DNA from: Amphimedon queenslandica
Lineage: Eukaryota; Porifera; Demospongiae; Haplosclerida; Niphatidae
Length of the DNA stretch: 25,175 bases
Direction of reading: 5' to 3'
NCBI RefSeq assembly: GCF_000090795.2
Contig: NW_003546512.1
Location: 11,695-36,869 of the forward strand
The translations under genes and the position numbers were made by a program. A model generated the notes under the pieces. It was not told the DNA's origin and made no database searches. It saw only the letters and a list, made by a program, of their open reading frames with translations. This document shows, one piece after another, positions 13,691-20,111 of this stretch (its first letter is position 1; each line of letters opens with the position of its first letter).

Positions 13691-16600
13691 GTCCTCTCTC
13701 TAGCTTCTGAGAAAGGTTATGTCTCCGTTGGTGATTTCCCAGCTCATGTTGCCAACATGCATGCAAATGATGACTACCTCTTCTCAGTAGAATATCCGGT
13801 AAGAAAACATTATTATTAAAACATTATTCATGAAAATACAATTGCATATATTTCAGTTGAATTTTTATGGGGCACATTTGTCAATAAGAGCCCTGTTACT
13901 TAGTCATTACTAATGTTTGTTTCTTCTCTCTCTCTCTTTTCTTCATTAGACTGTTGAGCCCCAGCATCATCCAACTAAAGATGCTACACAACATCCTGAC
14001 AATGCTATAAAGAACAGATACGCTAACATATCAGCTTGTAAGCAACACCTCCAACTATTATTATTATAATCATCATTATTATTATTATTGTTGATGTTAT
14101 TGTTGTTGTTGTTGTTATTGTTGTTGATTGTTATTGTTGTTGTTTTTAGATGATCATTCTCGTGTCAAGTTAACAGAAGATCCTAACGTTCCTGGCTCAG
14201 ATTATATCAATGCAAACTACATTGACGTAAGATATTAGCTATGCAAGAAATAAATAAAAATTATAACTACTTGTTGATAGTGATTTAGCTTATATCTGAA
14301 TGTACAAGTATTTTATAAGTGGTTATAAAAAATTTAGGTTTTTGATATCCCAAAAAATGAAATTAATCACTCTCTTTTTTCTTTCTTTTTTCTTCCCCCA
14401 GGGCTATAAAAAGGAAAATGCCTACATTGCATCTCAAGGCCCAGTCCCTCACTCTATTGTTGATTTCTGGCGTATGATCTGGGAGCAGAAGACGGAGACA
14501 GTTGTGATGCTGACAAATCTTGAGGAGAAAGGAAGAGTAAGTGATAGTATACTATATACATGTATTTATAACTAAGTATGACTAGACTTGCGTGTATCAG
14601 AAGTGAATTTACTAGCTTTTAATGCTCATAACTTGAAAAATTTAAGTCAGAATTGGCTCAAACTTTCTGCATAGCATAAGTACATCAATATGCATCAGAA
14701 AATGTAATAAAAATTGGGTGTGATTTTTTTTAGCCATTTTTTGGAAAAAATTATGGGCTATAGTACAGTAATTTTTTCAGATTTTAGCCGATTTTTAAAA
14801 ATAGCCATAACTTGAAAAATTTAAGTTGGAATCAGCTCAAACTTTCTACACAGCATAAATACATCAATATGTATCAGAAAATGTAATAAAACTTGGGGGT
14901 GATTTTTGAGCCATTTTTTGGAAAAAACCATGGGCTATAGTACAGTGATTTTTTCAGAAATTGGCCAATTTCTAAAAAAATACTTAAAAGCAGCTCAATT
15001 TTTTTATAGCACAAGGACATCAAAAAAATTATTATAGAAGCATCCTTGCTAATTTTTGTAAAATAAATCTCTAACTACATTTGCCCTTTCATTATTGTTC
15101 TGTCTCCCTTATCAGATCAAATGTCATCTCTATTGGCCTCCACCTGATAAACGAGTCGTAGTCCACGGTCAAATACGCATACAACTACAAGAGGAACTCT
15201 CCCTCACGGACTACACCATTAGGACCTTCTCTCTACAGCACAAAGTCTCTTCAGACGAACGTACAATCAAGCAGTACCACTTCACCTCTTGGCCTGATTT
15301 CGGAGTACCAGAGCACCCTACGACTCTCCTTAGGTTCATACACAAAGTGCAGAGGGAGAATCCAAAGAATGCAGGACCTGTAGTAGTCCATTGCAGGTAG
15401 GCATACATACGCATATAAAAATACTAATAATATAACTAATATACTAACTTTATACATATATGTATACCATACATACATGTACATATATACATGCAATGTA
15501 TTTCATGCTGAATTTGCCTATACATATGCACATAAAAATACTAATAATATACTAACTAATATACTAACTTTATACATACACATATACCATACATGCATGT
15601 ACATACATACATACGTGCAATGTATTTCATGCTAAATTTGTTAATAATAATTAACACACATACATGTACATGTAATTAAAAGCTGGCCTAGCTTACATTA
15701 CACAACTCTTAATAATGCATAAATTTCATCAATTATCACTAATGTCATAATTAATATCTTTTCTCTCCTCCCTACTAGTGCTGGTGTAGGTCGTACTGGT
15801 ACATTTATTACAATTTCCTGTCAGATACAGCAAATTTTAGACAGGAAGTGTCTCGACATATACAACTTTGTACAGTCCATGAGATACAGGAGATGCTTCA
15901 TGGTACAAACTGAGGTAAGAACAATATCTATCTATTTATTTTAATTTCAAGCATCTACATGTATTATAATTATTTCTCTGCATTTTTGATTACTGTTTTA
16001 AAATTAATTTAAATTTGAAATTTAAAATTTAAAATTAAAAAAATTATTTAATTTTACTGTAATAGGCTCAGTATATATTCATTCATGATGCGCTACTGGA
16101 GTATTTAGAATGCGGAGAGACTGAAGTCTCGGCTAGAGAAGTGAAGGAACAATTCCGGTTAGCTATTATTGATAAGCAGAAATGATATACAAACGAATGA
16201 AGCTTTTTTATTAGTAAACTGCATTACATTTTGTAAAGCATTTATGTTCTGTGAATACAAATTTTGCATTAAGCAAGCAAAGCATAATTAAATGTTTATA
16301 ATTAATTTTCTCTTCTCTTCTCCATCAGATTGCTAAATGAAGTATTTGACAAAGAAGAAGGAAAGACCAGATTAGAAAAGGAGTTTGATAATATTCAAGA
16401 GACCATACACAGAGAGCCAATAGTTTTCACTGGAACTGCTTCACCAAACAGACACAAGAACAGATACGCCAACGTAATACCATGTAAGTACCATAACAAT
16501 AAGTAGTAATATATGCTACACCAAGAGTACATATGTACTCTTGGCTACACTTATATACAAAAGTTTTTAATGTTGTAATAGAACTTATTTTTACTGTCAT

Positions 16601-18455
16601 TATTGGTATTTCTTTCTTAGTTGATAAGACTCGCTGTAAACTCAGTACCATACCAGGAGTTGATGGCAGCGATTATATTAATGCCAACTTTATTGAGGTA
16701 CTAATAAATCTGTACATTAATTGTGCGTAAATGTATTAATTATTACTGGAAGCATGACCACAAATATTGCTAGTAATGTACTCCTAAGTGCATGCAATAG
16801 AGGGACATAACAATTAATCATTATAGATACATAATACCTATCATATACATGTATGTGTATACTTTTACAGTGTATCTTGTTCATTGTTTATCTTTTCTTG
16901 TCTTTAGGGTTATCACAAAGGTAAAGCTTTCATAGCTACTCAAGGTCCTCTCCCTGATACCTCTGATGACTTCTGGCGAATGGTCTGGGAGCACAAGTCC
17001 TCTACTATCATAATGCTGGCTAATGAGCGAGAGGGAGGGAAGGTGAGCTTTATATATAGTACATGAATCAAGCATTTGCTGTAATATTTAAACTGTATTC
17101 ATTGATAGTAGTTAGGAGACCTAATTATAAAATTGTTTGTGCATTACAAGTGTATGTACGTGTGTATGTACATTTATTACATGTAGATAAATGTAATATT
17201 AATTAATTTTAATAATAAATATAAGGCTCTGGAGCTTTGTATTTTATGATTGTCTCTCTCTCTCTTTTCTCTCTAGGCAATGTGTCATAAGTACTGGCCT
17301 GATTCTGGTACTCAGATGTACGGATTCTTTGAGATTACGCTTCACTCAATGAAAGAGTACCCAGACTACATACTCAGAGAATTCAAGATAGTCGACAGCA
17401 GGGTAAGTGGCACTACCTTTAGTTTATATTAGTATGTGCATGTAGATAGTTTATGATCCATAATTACCTCCTTTGAAAATGCAAATTGTGCTATTATTTA
17501 GTGATTGGTTTCTATGCTGCATTTTGTAGTGGCTATAAATCTTCCTATATTGTACTATATATAGTACTATATGTACTATATATTGTTAATGGCTTCTTAT
17601 ATTCTCTCCAATAGGATGCTGAAGGTAGTAGTCAACATGTTAAGCAGTTCCAATACGTCAGTTGGCCCAGCAAGGGTGTACCCGATTCAGCCATTGGTCT
17701 ATTGGACGTGAGAGAACAAGTAGAGAAATGGCAGAGGAACTCTGGTGACAAACCAATAGTGGTACACTGCAGGTAAGTACATGTATAATGATAAAGAGAA
17801 AATATAGTTAGTTAGTGTATAGTTGCATGCATAAAATTTGAAGTTAAAATTTGTGTTTGGATATTAAAATTTTGACCCTGTTTTTCAAAATTAGAGGTTG
17901 CAAATGGTGATGAAACTTTTATTTCCCACAATTTTTTGCTCACTGTATTGTGCCATTACTCTCTCCCTTTCCTCTCTTTTAGTGGTGGTTGTGGTAGAAC
18001 TGGTACTTACATTGCTACGTGTCTCCTGATCGATCGACTCAAAACCGAAGGACTTGTAGACGTCTTTCAAGTTGTCCGCGGTCTCCGACTTCAGAGACCA
18101 GGGATGGTCAGATCAGTGGTAAGAAATATGTAATACTAAACTATAGATGAATGTAAGGAATAAAGCCGAGATTATAAAAGCATTGTATTTGTATGGGTTG
18201 TCAGTATTTAGCAAAAGATGAGTTTTATATTAGAGTGTGCATGCATTTGTTTGCCTTTCTGTCTGGCATAATTTCTCCTTTATCTCTCTCATTTAGCCTT
18301 TCACATTTGCTTATGTGTACAAATGTTTCATTTCATTTCATTTTGATGATTAATTTAATGTGTCTCTTTCTTCACAGGATCAATATGAGTTTTGCTATAA
18401 ATCAATACTAGAGTTTCTTGGTTCGTTTGACACTTATGCTAACTTCAGCTTATAA
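1163..18455 (+). CDS. Receptor-type protein tyrosine phosphatase, Ig/FN3 ectodomain, tandem PTP domains (5'-partial, 36 exons)
   Basis: This is a single-pass membrane protein predicted to remove phosphate from protein tyrosines inside the cell. Exons by GT..AG and phase: 1163-1753, 1825-2403, 2501-3121, 3855-4433, 4523-5137, 5411-5659, 6360-6668, 7247-7543, 7781-8083, 8481-8786, 8931-9251, 9382-9675, 9843-9938, 10002-10111, 10451-10667, 10853-11188, 11414-11804, 12064-12349, 12625-12667, 12721-12829, 12968-13086, 13365-13391, 13704-13798, 13950-14037, 14150-14226, 14402-14536, 15116-15396, 15779-15914, 16066-16157, 16329-16483, 16621-16697, 16908-17042, 17277-17402, 17615-17772, 17983-18118, 18378-18455. 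They join in one open frame of about 2,855 residues. Order: 12 Ig, 8 FN3, membrane-proximal domain, TM (about 2,190-2,213), D1 (about 2,318-2,560), D2 (about 2,610-2,855). The Ig+FN3+D1-D2 plan resembles LAR-type (IIa) phosphatases, but the usual LAR plan has three Ig domains. I therefore give no symbol. Confidence 0.9.
1825..2403 (+). CDS. RPTP exon 2: two Ig domains
   Basis: The exon is 579 nt, phase 1-1, and begins [11 protein letters not shown]. Ig A runs from [15 protein letters not shown] to [13 protein letters not shown]. Ig B runs from [17 protein letters not shown] to [11 protein letters not shown]. It matches exon 4 along its full length, including the same size of 579 nt, with only scattered differences. 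The intron before it is only 71 nt. Confidence 0.9.
2501..3121 (+). CDS. RPTP exon 3: two Ig domains
   Basis: The exon is 621 nt, phase 1-1. Ig A contains [17 protein letters not shown] and then [13 protein letters not shown], with a longer middle segment than exons 1 and 2. Ig B contains [17 protein letters not shown] and [12 protein letters not shown]. Ig A resembles exon 5 Ig A (shared SNSSV-IDPD start), whereas Ig B is nearly the same as exon 1 Ig B. The exon is therefore a mosaic. Confidence 0.88.
3122..3854. repeat. Intron 3 filled by about four copies of a 150-180 bp repeat
   Basis: The word TTGATGTACT recurs at about 3167, 3323, 3471 and 3649. Each copy is followed by AGAAAGTTTGAGCTGATT-like and TTTAAAGTTATGRCCATTTTT-like stretches, then AAAATGGCTAAAAAATC. 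Spacing is 148-178 bp. The same family is found reverse-complemented in the intron at 14537-15115, and in weaker form near 10170-10430 and 19312-19380. I see no protein domain or terminal inverted repeat. The intron ends in the acceptor at 3851-3854. Confidence 0.8.
3855..4433 (+). CDS. RPTP exon 4: two Ig domains, near copy of exon 2
   Basis: The exon is 579 nt, phase 1-1, with a GTCAGT donor. It starts [13 protein letters not shown]. Ig A has [15 protein letters not shown] and [13 protein letters not shown]; Ig B has [17 protein letters not shown] and [11 protein letters not shown]. Most differences from exon 2 lie in the segment between Trp and the second Cys of Ig A (about 3980-4070). That segment may hold the variable face of the domain. 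Confidence 0.9.
4523..5137 (+). CDS. RPTP exon 5: two Ig domains, related to exon 3
   Basis: The exon is 615 nt, phase 1-1. It begins [13 protein letters not shown]. Ig A has [17 protein letters not shown] and [13 protein letters not shown]; Ig B has [17 protein letters not shown] and [12 protein letters not shown]. Exon pair 4-5 thus repeats the order of exon pair 2-3, consistent with tandem duplication of a four-Ig block. Confidence 0.9.
5411..5659 (+). CDS. RPTP exon 6: single Ig domain
   Basis: The exon is 249 nt (83 codons), phase 1-1. It starts [11 protein letters not shown] and shows [17 protein letters not shown] and [13 protein letters not shown]. It is equivalent to the first half of the two-Ig exons; the second half is encoded separately by exon 7. 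Confidence 0.88.
5660..6359. other. Intron 6; GA-rich tract and CA microsatellite, no exon seen
   Basis: The intron opens with a GA-only tract (about 5664-5740) and ends with a CA microsatellite (about 6321-6341) just before the acceptor. Between them is AT-rich sequence without recognisable coding potential. Because all Ig exons are phase 1-1, any cassette lost or skipped here would keep the frame. Confidence 0.6.
6360..6668 (+). CDS. RPTP exon 7: last Ig domain
   Basis: The exon is 309 nt, phase 1-1. The domain shows [17 protein letters not shown] and then [12 protein letters not shown], a classic I-set Ig core. It joins the FN3 series directly in the next exon. Confidence 0.9.
6669..7246. 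other. Intron 7; short tandem duplication and long CT tract
   Basis: A block containing CTTCTTTATTGGCATA followed by AAAGGAAG occurs twice (about 6707-6731 and 6764-6790). A nearly pure CT tract of about 130 nt (7111-7240) leads into the acceptor at 7245-7246. No further exon is visible. Confidence 0.6.
7247..7543 (+). CDS. RPTP exon 8: FN3 domain 1
   Basis: The exon is 297 nt, phase 1-1. It reads [10 protein letters not shown], then [20 protein letters not shown], and [18 protein letters not shown]. This is the FN3 signature: Trp in strand B, Tyr in strand C, and the L..G..Y turn before strand F. Confidence 0.9.
7781..8083 (+). CDS. RPTP exon 9: FN3 domain 2
   Basis: The exon is 303 nt, phase 1-1. 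Key elements are [20 protein letters not shown], and [20 protein letters not shown]. It ends ...NEA and then A|GT, completed by the next exon. Confidence 0.9.
8084..8480. other. Intron 9; TG microsatellite, nothing else seen
   Basis: The intron holds a TG microsatellite (about 8365-8389) and a T-rich acceptor tract. I see no exon or structured element. Confidence 0.6.
8481..8786 (+). CDS. RPTP exon 10: FN3 domain 3
   Basis: The exon is 306 nt, phase 1-1. It reads [13 protein letters not shown], then [20 protein letters not shown], and [20 protein letters not shown], a complete FN3 fold. Confidence 0.9.
8931..9251 (+). CDS. RPTP exon 11: FN3 domain 4
   Basis: The exon is 321 nt, phase 1-1. 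It reads VPGAPPQMV, then [20 protein letters not shown], and [20 protein letters not shown]. Confidence 0.9.
9382..9938 (+). CDS. RPTP exons 12-13: FN3 domain 5 with internal RRKR site
   Basis: Exon 12 (9382-9675) and exon 13 (9843-9938) together make one FN3 domain: [21 protein letters not shown] in exon 12, and [18 protein letters not shown] in exon 13. The intron interrupts the domain, unlike the one-exon FN3 domains before it. Exon 12 carries the basic tetrapeptide RRKR followed by Q (9546-9557, about residue 1,645) in an extended loop, a possible proprotein convertase (furin-type) site. Cleavage there would leave a long extracellular stub of about 540 residues before the membrane. Confidence 0.86.
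10002..10667 (+). CDS. RPTP exons 14-15: FN3 domain 6
   Basis: Exon 14 (10002-10111) ends in phase 0 after ILDGYQ; exon 15 (10451-10667) continues IFYRAEQ and [18 protein letters not shown]. The domain is split in strand C by a 339-nt intron. [13 protein letters not shown] gives the strand B Trp. Confidence 0.87.
10112..10450. repeat. Intron 14 with a diverged copy of the intron-3 repeat
   Basis: The words GCATAGAAAGTTTGAGC (about 10321-10337), TTTTAAAGTTGCTCC (about 10373) and CCAATTTTTAT (about 10278) match the repeat family seen at 3160-3720. The copy is diverged and single. No exon is seen in this stretch. Confidence 0.6.
10853..11188 (+). CDS. RPTP exon 16: FN3 domain 7
   Basis: The exon is 336 nt, phase 1-1. 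It reads [10 protein letters not shown], then [21 protein letters not shown], and [18 protein letters not shown]. It is somewhat longer than the other FN3 exons owing to the loop [10 protein letters not shown]. Confidence 0.86.
11414..12349 (+). CDS. RPTP exons 17-18: FN3 domain 8 and membrane-proximal ectodomain
   Basis: Exon 17 (11414-11804) starts with an FN3 domain ([30 protein letters not shown]). It then enters the segment [10 protein letters not shown] that continues in exon 18 (12064-12349). Exon 18 reads [45 protein letters not shown]. From family knowledge, the order of an LP motif, a tA-W/tAe motif, the iGD motif and then N..L....Y is typical of the last extracellular domain of receptor PTPs. 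The intron is in phase 2 (CT|G). Confidence 0.82.
12625..12667 (+). CDS. RPTP exon 19: short pre-membrane exon
   Basis: The exon is 43 nt, phase 0 in and phase 1 out. It encodes [14 protein letters not shown] and uses the donor GTGAGT at 12668. An earlier in-frame GTAAGG (12643) is a decoy: using it would give a phase that breaks the transmembrane exon. Only the longer version keeps the frame. Confidence 0.75.
12721..12829 (+). CDS. RPTP exon 20: transmembrane helix
   Basis: The exon is 109 nt. After [10 protein letters not shown] comes a hydrophobic run beginning [12 protein letters not shown] and ending VVLFFVY, about 23 residues, followed by the basic stop-transfer RKYK. This places the FN3 side outside and the PTP domains in the cytoplasm. 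Confidence 0.9.
12968..13086 (+). CDS. RPTP exon 21: cytoplasmic juxtamembrane
   Basis: The exon is 119 nt, phase 2 in and 1 out. It encodes [14 protein letters not shown]..., a glycine run GKGGGG, and acidic PPEDND. It is a low-complexity linker with possible Tyr/Ser phosphorylation sites; no domain is seen. Confidence 0.8.
13365..13391 (+). CDS. RPTP exon 22: 27-nt microexon
   Basis: This phase 1-1 microexon adds nine codons (A-VTGSKWIS) between exons 21 and 23. It has an AG acceptor at 13363-13364 and a strong GTAAGT donor. Because both sides are phase 1, including or skipping it leaves the frame intact. It could be a regulated cassette in the juxtamembrane linker; that regulation is inference. 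Confidence 0.65.
13392..13703. repeat. Intron 22: about 270-nt nearly pure CT tract
   Basis: From about 13435 to 13703 the + strand is almost only C and T with a CTCTCTCC-like period, interrupted by rare G. It ends as the polypyrimidine tract of the exon 23 acceptor. Long reading frames in this stretch (Ser/Leu/Pro or Arg/Glu repeats) are artefacts of the simple sequence. Confidence 0.85.
13704..13798 (+). CDS. RPTP exon 23: juxtamembrane leading into D1
   Basis: The exon is 95 nt, phase 1 in and 0 out. It encodes [19 protein letters not shown] and then [12 protein letters not shown]. The pattern h(v/i)..m.AND...FS.EY is the characteristic helix just ahead of the D1 domain in receptor PTPs. 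Confidence 0.88.
13950..16157 (+). CDS. RPTP exons 24-29: D1 phosphatase domain, apparently active
   Basis: Exons: 13950-14037, 14150-14226, 14402-14536, 15116-15396, 15779-15914, 16066-16157. Visible motifs in order are KNRYAN (phosphotyrosine loop), [35 protein letters not shown] (WPD loop; WPD at 15290-15298), [10 protein letters not shown] (P-loop, catalytic Cys at 15392-15394, Arg at 15792-15794), and VQTEAQY (Q-loop). By family knowledge, Cys is the nucleophile, Asp the general acid, and Arg binds phosphate. All are present, so the domain should be catalytic. The P-loop Ser codon is split by a phase-2 intron (AG|T). Confidence 0.93.
14537..15115. repeat. Intron 26 with two reverse-complement copies of the intron-3 repeat
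   Basis: Two units about 180 bp apart start with CATAACTTGAAAAATTTAAG (about 14627 and 14806), followed by GCTCAAACTTTCTRCAYAGCAT and TACATCAATATGYATCAGAAAATG. These are the reverse complement of the words in the 3160-3720 array. The pre-mRNA would therefore contain complementary stretches about 11 kb apart. Confidence 0.8.
15397..15778. repeat. Intron 27 with a tandem duplication of about 118 bp
   Basis: The block containing CATAAAAATACTAATAAT, CTAACTTTATACATA, CAATGTATTTCATGCT occurs twice (about 15411-15525 and 15529-15645). Copies differ at scattered bases and in TACATA run length. No exon is visible here. Confidence 0.75.
16329..18455 (+). CDS. RPTP exons 30-36: D2 domain, likely pseudophosphatase, and C-terminus
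   Basis: Exons: 16329-16483, 16621-16697, 16908-17042, 17277-17402, 17615-17772, 17983-18118, 18378-18455. Visible motifs are [67 protein letters not shown] and MVRSVDQYEFCY. The WPD aspartate is Ser (WPS, 17663-17671) and the Q-loop Gln is Arg (MVRSV), while P-loop Cys (17768-17770) and Arg remain. By family knowledge such D2 domains are weak or inactive and act in regulation or docking. The protein ends ...FDTYANFSL with TAA at 18453-18455. The phase-2 intron in the P-loop Ser codon matches D1. Confidence 0.93.
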
Positions 18456-18795
18456 AAGTGAACAATTATTATTATTATTAATATCTAATAATTTAATTTA
18501 CGTAATTACTGGTCTTCAATACATGTTTAATTATTTTTAGCTCTTCTTTCACTGTTTTTTATGTGCCTGTGTAGATTTTTAAACGACGTTAATTTATTGA
18601 TTGAATGATACGACTATTATTATTATTATAACATTTTTAATATCATATTTTATTGTTTTTTGTGTCTAGATTTTATCAAACCATGTATTGTGTGTTTTTA
18701 TTTAAAAAGAAAATTATTATTGACCAACTAATACAAGCATAAAGCTTAACAGTTAGATTCTATTTGACTGGTAATAAAAAATTATGCTATTCCTT
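18456..18795 (+). other. 3' UTR of the phosphatase gene
   Basis: The region is AT-rich and non-coding after the stop codon. A canonical AATAAA at 18773-18778 is followed by a T/GT-rich stretch (about 18791-18822) that could be the downstream cleavage element. This places the transcript end near 18795. The exact end is inferred. Confidence 0.6.
18773..18778 (+). terminator. Polyadenylation signal AATAAA
   Basis: This is the first canonical hexamer in the 3' UTR, 318 bases after the stop codon, with a GT-rich element within 50 bases downstream. Another AATAAA near 18160 lies in the last intron. Confidence 0.6.
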
Positions 18796-19387
18796 GTTTG
18801 CTGATTTGGTGCAGTATATGGTTCTGCATTCCAATAATACTTCATTTGTGGTAGTATATACTCATCATTAATACTAGTATCATCAACTATACTGCATAAT
18901 GACAGCAATTCTGGACACTTTAGAACCTCAGTAATATATATTTTTCTGAGTATGGAAGTGTCTTTATTTCAGGGGTTCATTAATACACATTTATATCTGA
19001 TACTACCTGTTCTGATTATACAAGAGTTGTTCTTATTTTATGATGTCCACCAGCAAAACAACAGCAGGATGTACTTGCATGTACTTGTAATACAAATTAA
19101 TGAATATGATTAAGTACAACCCACAATAGACTTTTACTAATGTCTGCTTTATAAGGACATAGAGTAGTCTTCTTTGTTCAGTTATAAAATGCTTCCCAAG
19201 AAGCTGCTAAAGTGAGGTGATTAGCCCTATAGCAGTTCTTGTATTAATAAATGACTTAGTTACTGCTGATTATTGATTTATTGTTAGTTAATCAATGCAT
19301 AGACATGTTTTAATGCTCTGTAGAAAGTTTGAGTGGAGTGCCATCAAAATTTGAATTTTTATGTATTTTAAAAGCTGTAAAAGCTGT
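18796..19387. other. Intergenic region with a fragment of the intron repeat
   Basis: No coding region is seen. At 19312-19380 the words TCTGTAGAAAGTTTGAG and TTTTAAAAGCTGTA belong to the same dispersed repeat family as the phosphatase introns. The rest is AT-rich unique-looking sequence. Confidence 0.55.
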
Positions 19388-19437
19388 CATTGAACATAGA
19401 TATTAGAGTAAATGTACTCTAATATCTATGCATTGAA
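19388..19437. repeat. Perfect 36-bp foldback flanked by 7-bp direct repeats
   Basis: CATAGATATTAGAGTA (19395-19410) and its exact reverse complement (19415-19430) surround the loop AATG. The palindrome is bounded directly by CATTGAA at 19388-19394 and 19431-19437. The layout looks like a very small insertion with target-site duplication, or a template-switch product. Confidence 0.8.
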
Positions 19438-19470
19438 CTATAATAACTAACCGCGCCTTTCACATGAATA

Positions 19471-19665
19471 CGCATGCGCACAATTGCAATGGCCACGTGC
19501 TCTTTCAAAGGTCAAGTTTGACGTCATTTCTGTAACCAGGTGCATCCTAGGAACTCTATGACGTCAAACAGACTGACCAATCAGATTCGCGCGGGTAAGG
19601 CTCTTCCCGGGAAGCCCTCAAAAGCTATATAAAGAGCTGCCTCCATCTTCCTACTCATTTCTGAC
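19471..19665 (+). promoter_or_regulatory. TATA/CCAAT/dual-CRE promoter of a + strand transcript
   Basis: Elements in order: NRF1-like CGCATGCGCAC (19471-19481), E-box CACGTG (19494-19499), two perfect CREs TGACGTCA (19519-19526 and 19559-19566), CCAATC (19577-19582), TATATAAAG (19627-19635), and initiator TCATTT (19656-19661). The TATA start is 31 bp ahead of the initiator A at 19658, and the CCAAT box about 80 bp ahead, both standard spacings. The segment is clearly richer in G, C and CpG than its surroundings. CREs bind CREB/ATF proteins, so a stimulus-responsive Pol II promoter is likely. The orientation comes from TATA and CCAAT. Confidence 0.75.
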
Positions 19666-19881
19666 GTTTTTCTGGACTGGAAAGGATCAGTCTTCAAGGG
19701 TCTCTGCCTCTGCTACAGTTAGTCATGGCTTCCTGTCTCTTCCTCCTCTGTCTCCTTTTTTCTCATTCTCTCTCCCTCTTTCTCTCCTCTCTTTCAGTTA
19801 CTCATTCATTTATATTCTTTTTCTTTACAGGTTAACAGCAGTTGGCCCATTCTTTATTCTCTCTCTCTTCTCTAAAAGGTC

Positions 19882-20062
19882 ATGACCTCTTCCTTTAATG
19901 GCTGCTACACCTGTTCATGGTTAGTAGCCTTTCTTTTCTCTCTTTTCCTCTCTTATTTTATATTTCTACCGTTCCCTTTATATTTTTATTTTTTGTCACT
20001 TTTTTTCATACAGGTTAGCAGTGTGGGCCGCCATACATGACTCCCCGGGCGAGCTAAACTAG
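19882..20062 (+). CDS. Possible 28-codon small ORF across the exon B/C junction
   Basis: If exons B and C are spliced (19882-19919 joined to 20014-20062), the first ATG opens a frame of 28 residues: it begins MTSSFNGCYTC, passes WLAVWAA and ends SPGELN before TAG. The -3 base is G. The frame only exists in the spliced form. I do not recognise it. It may be an upstream ORF or micropeptide, or chance. Confidence 0.2.
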
Positions 20063-20111
20063 TGGATTTACTTGATGTTCTTCATTTCTCTTTGTCACAT
20101 GCTCGGTTGAA

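Noticed and set aside
13422..13766. Minus-strand Arg/Glu-rich and plus-strand Ser/Leu/Pro-rich reading frames
   Set aside because: Both are translations of the CT/GA microsatellite in intron 22 and overlap real exon 23.
15211..15496. Minus-strand frames opposite D1
   Set aside because: They are antisense to the conserved WPD/P-loop exon, which is clearly coding on the plus strand.
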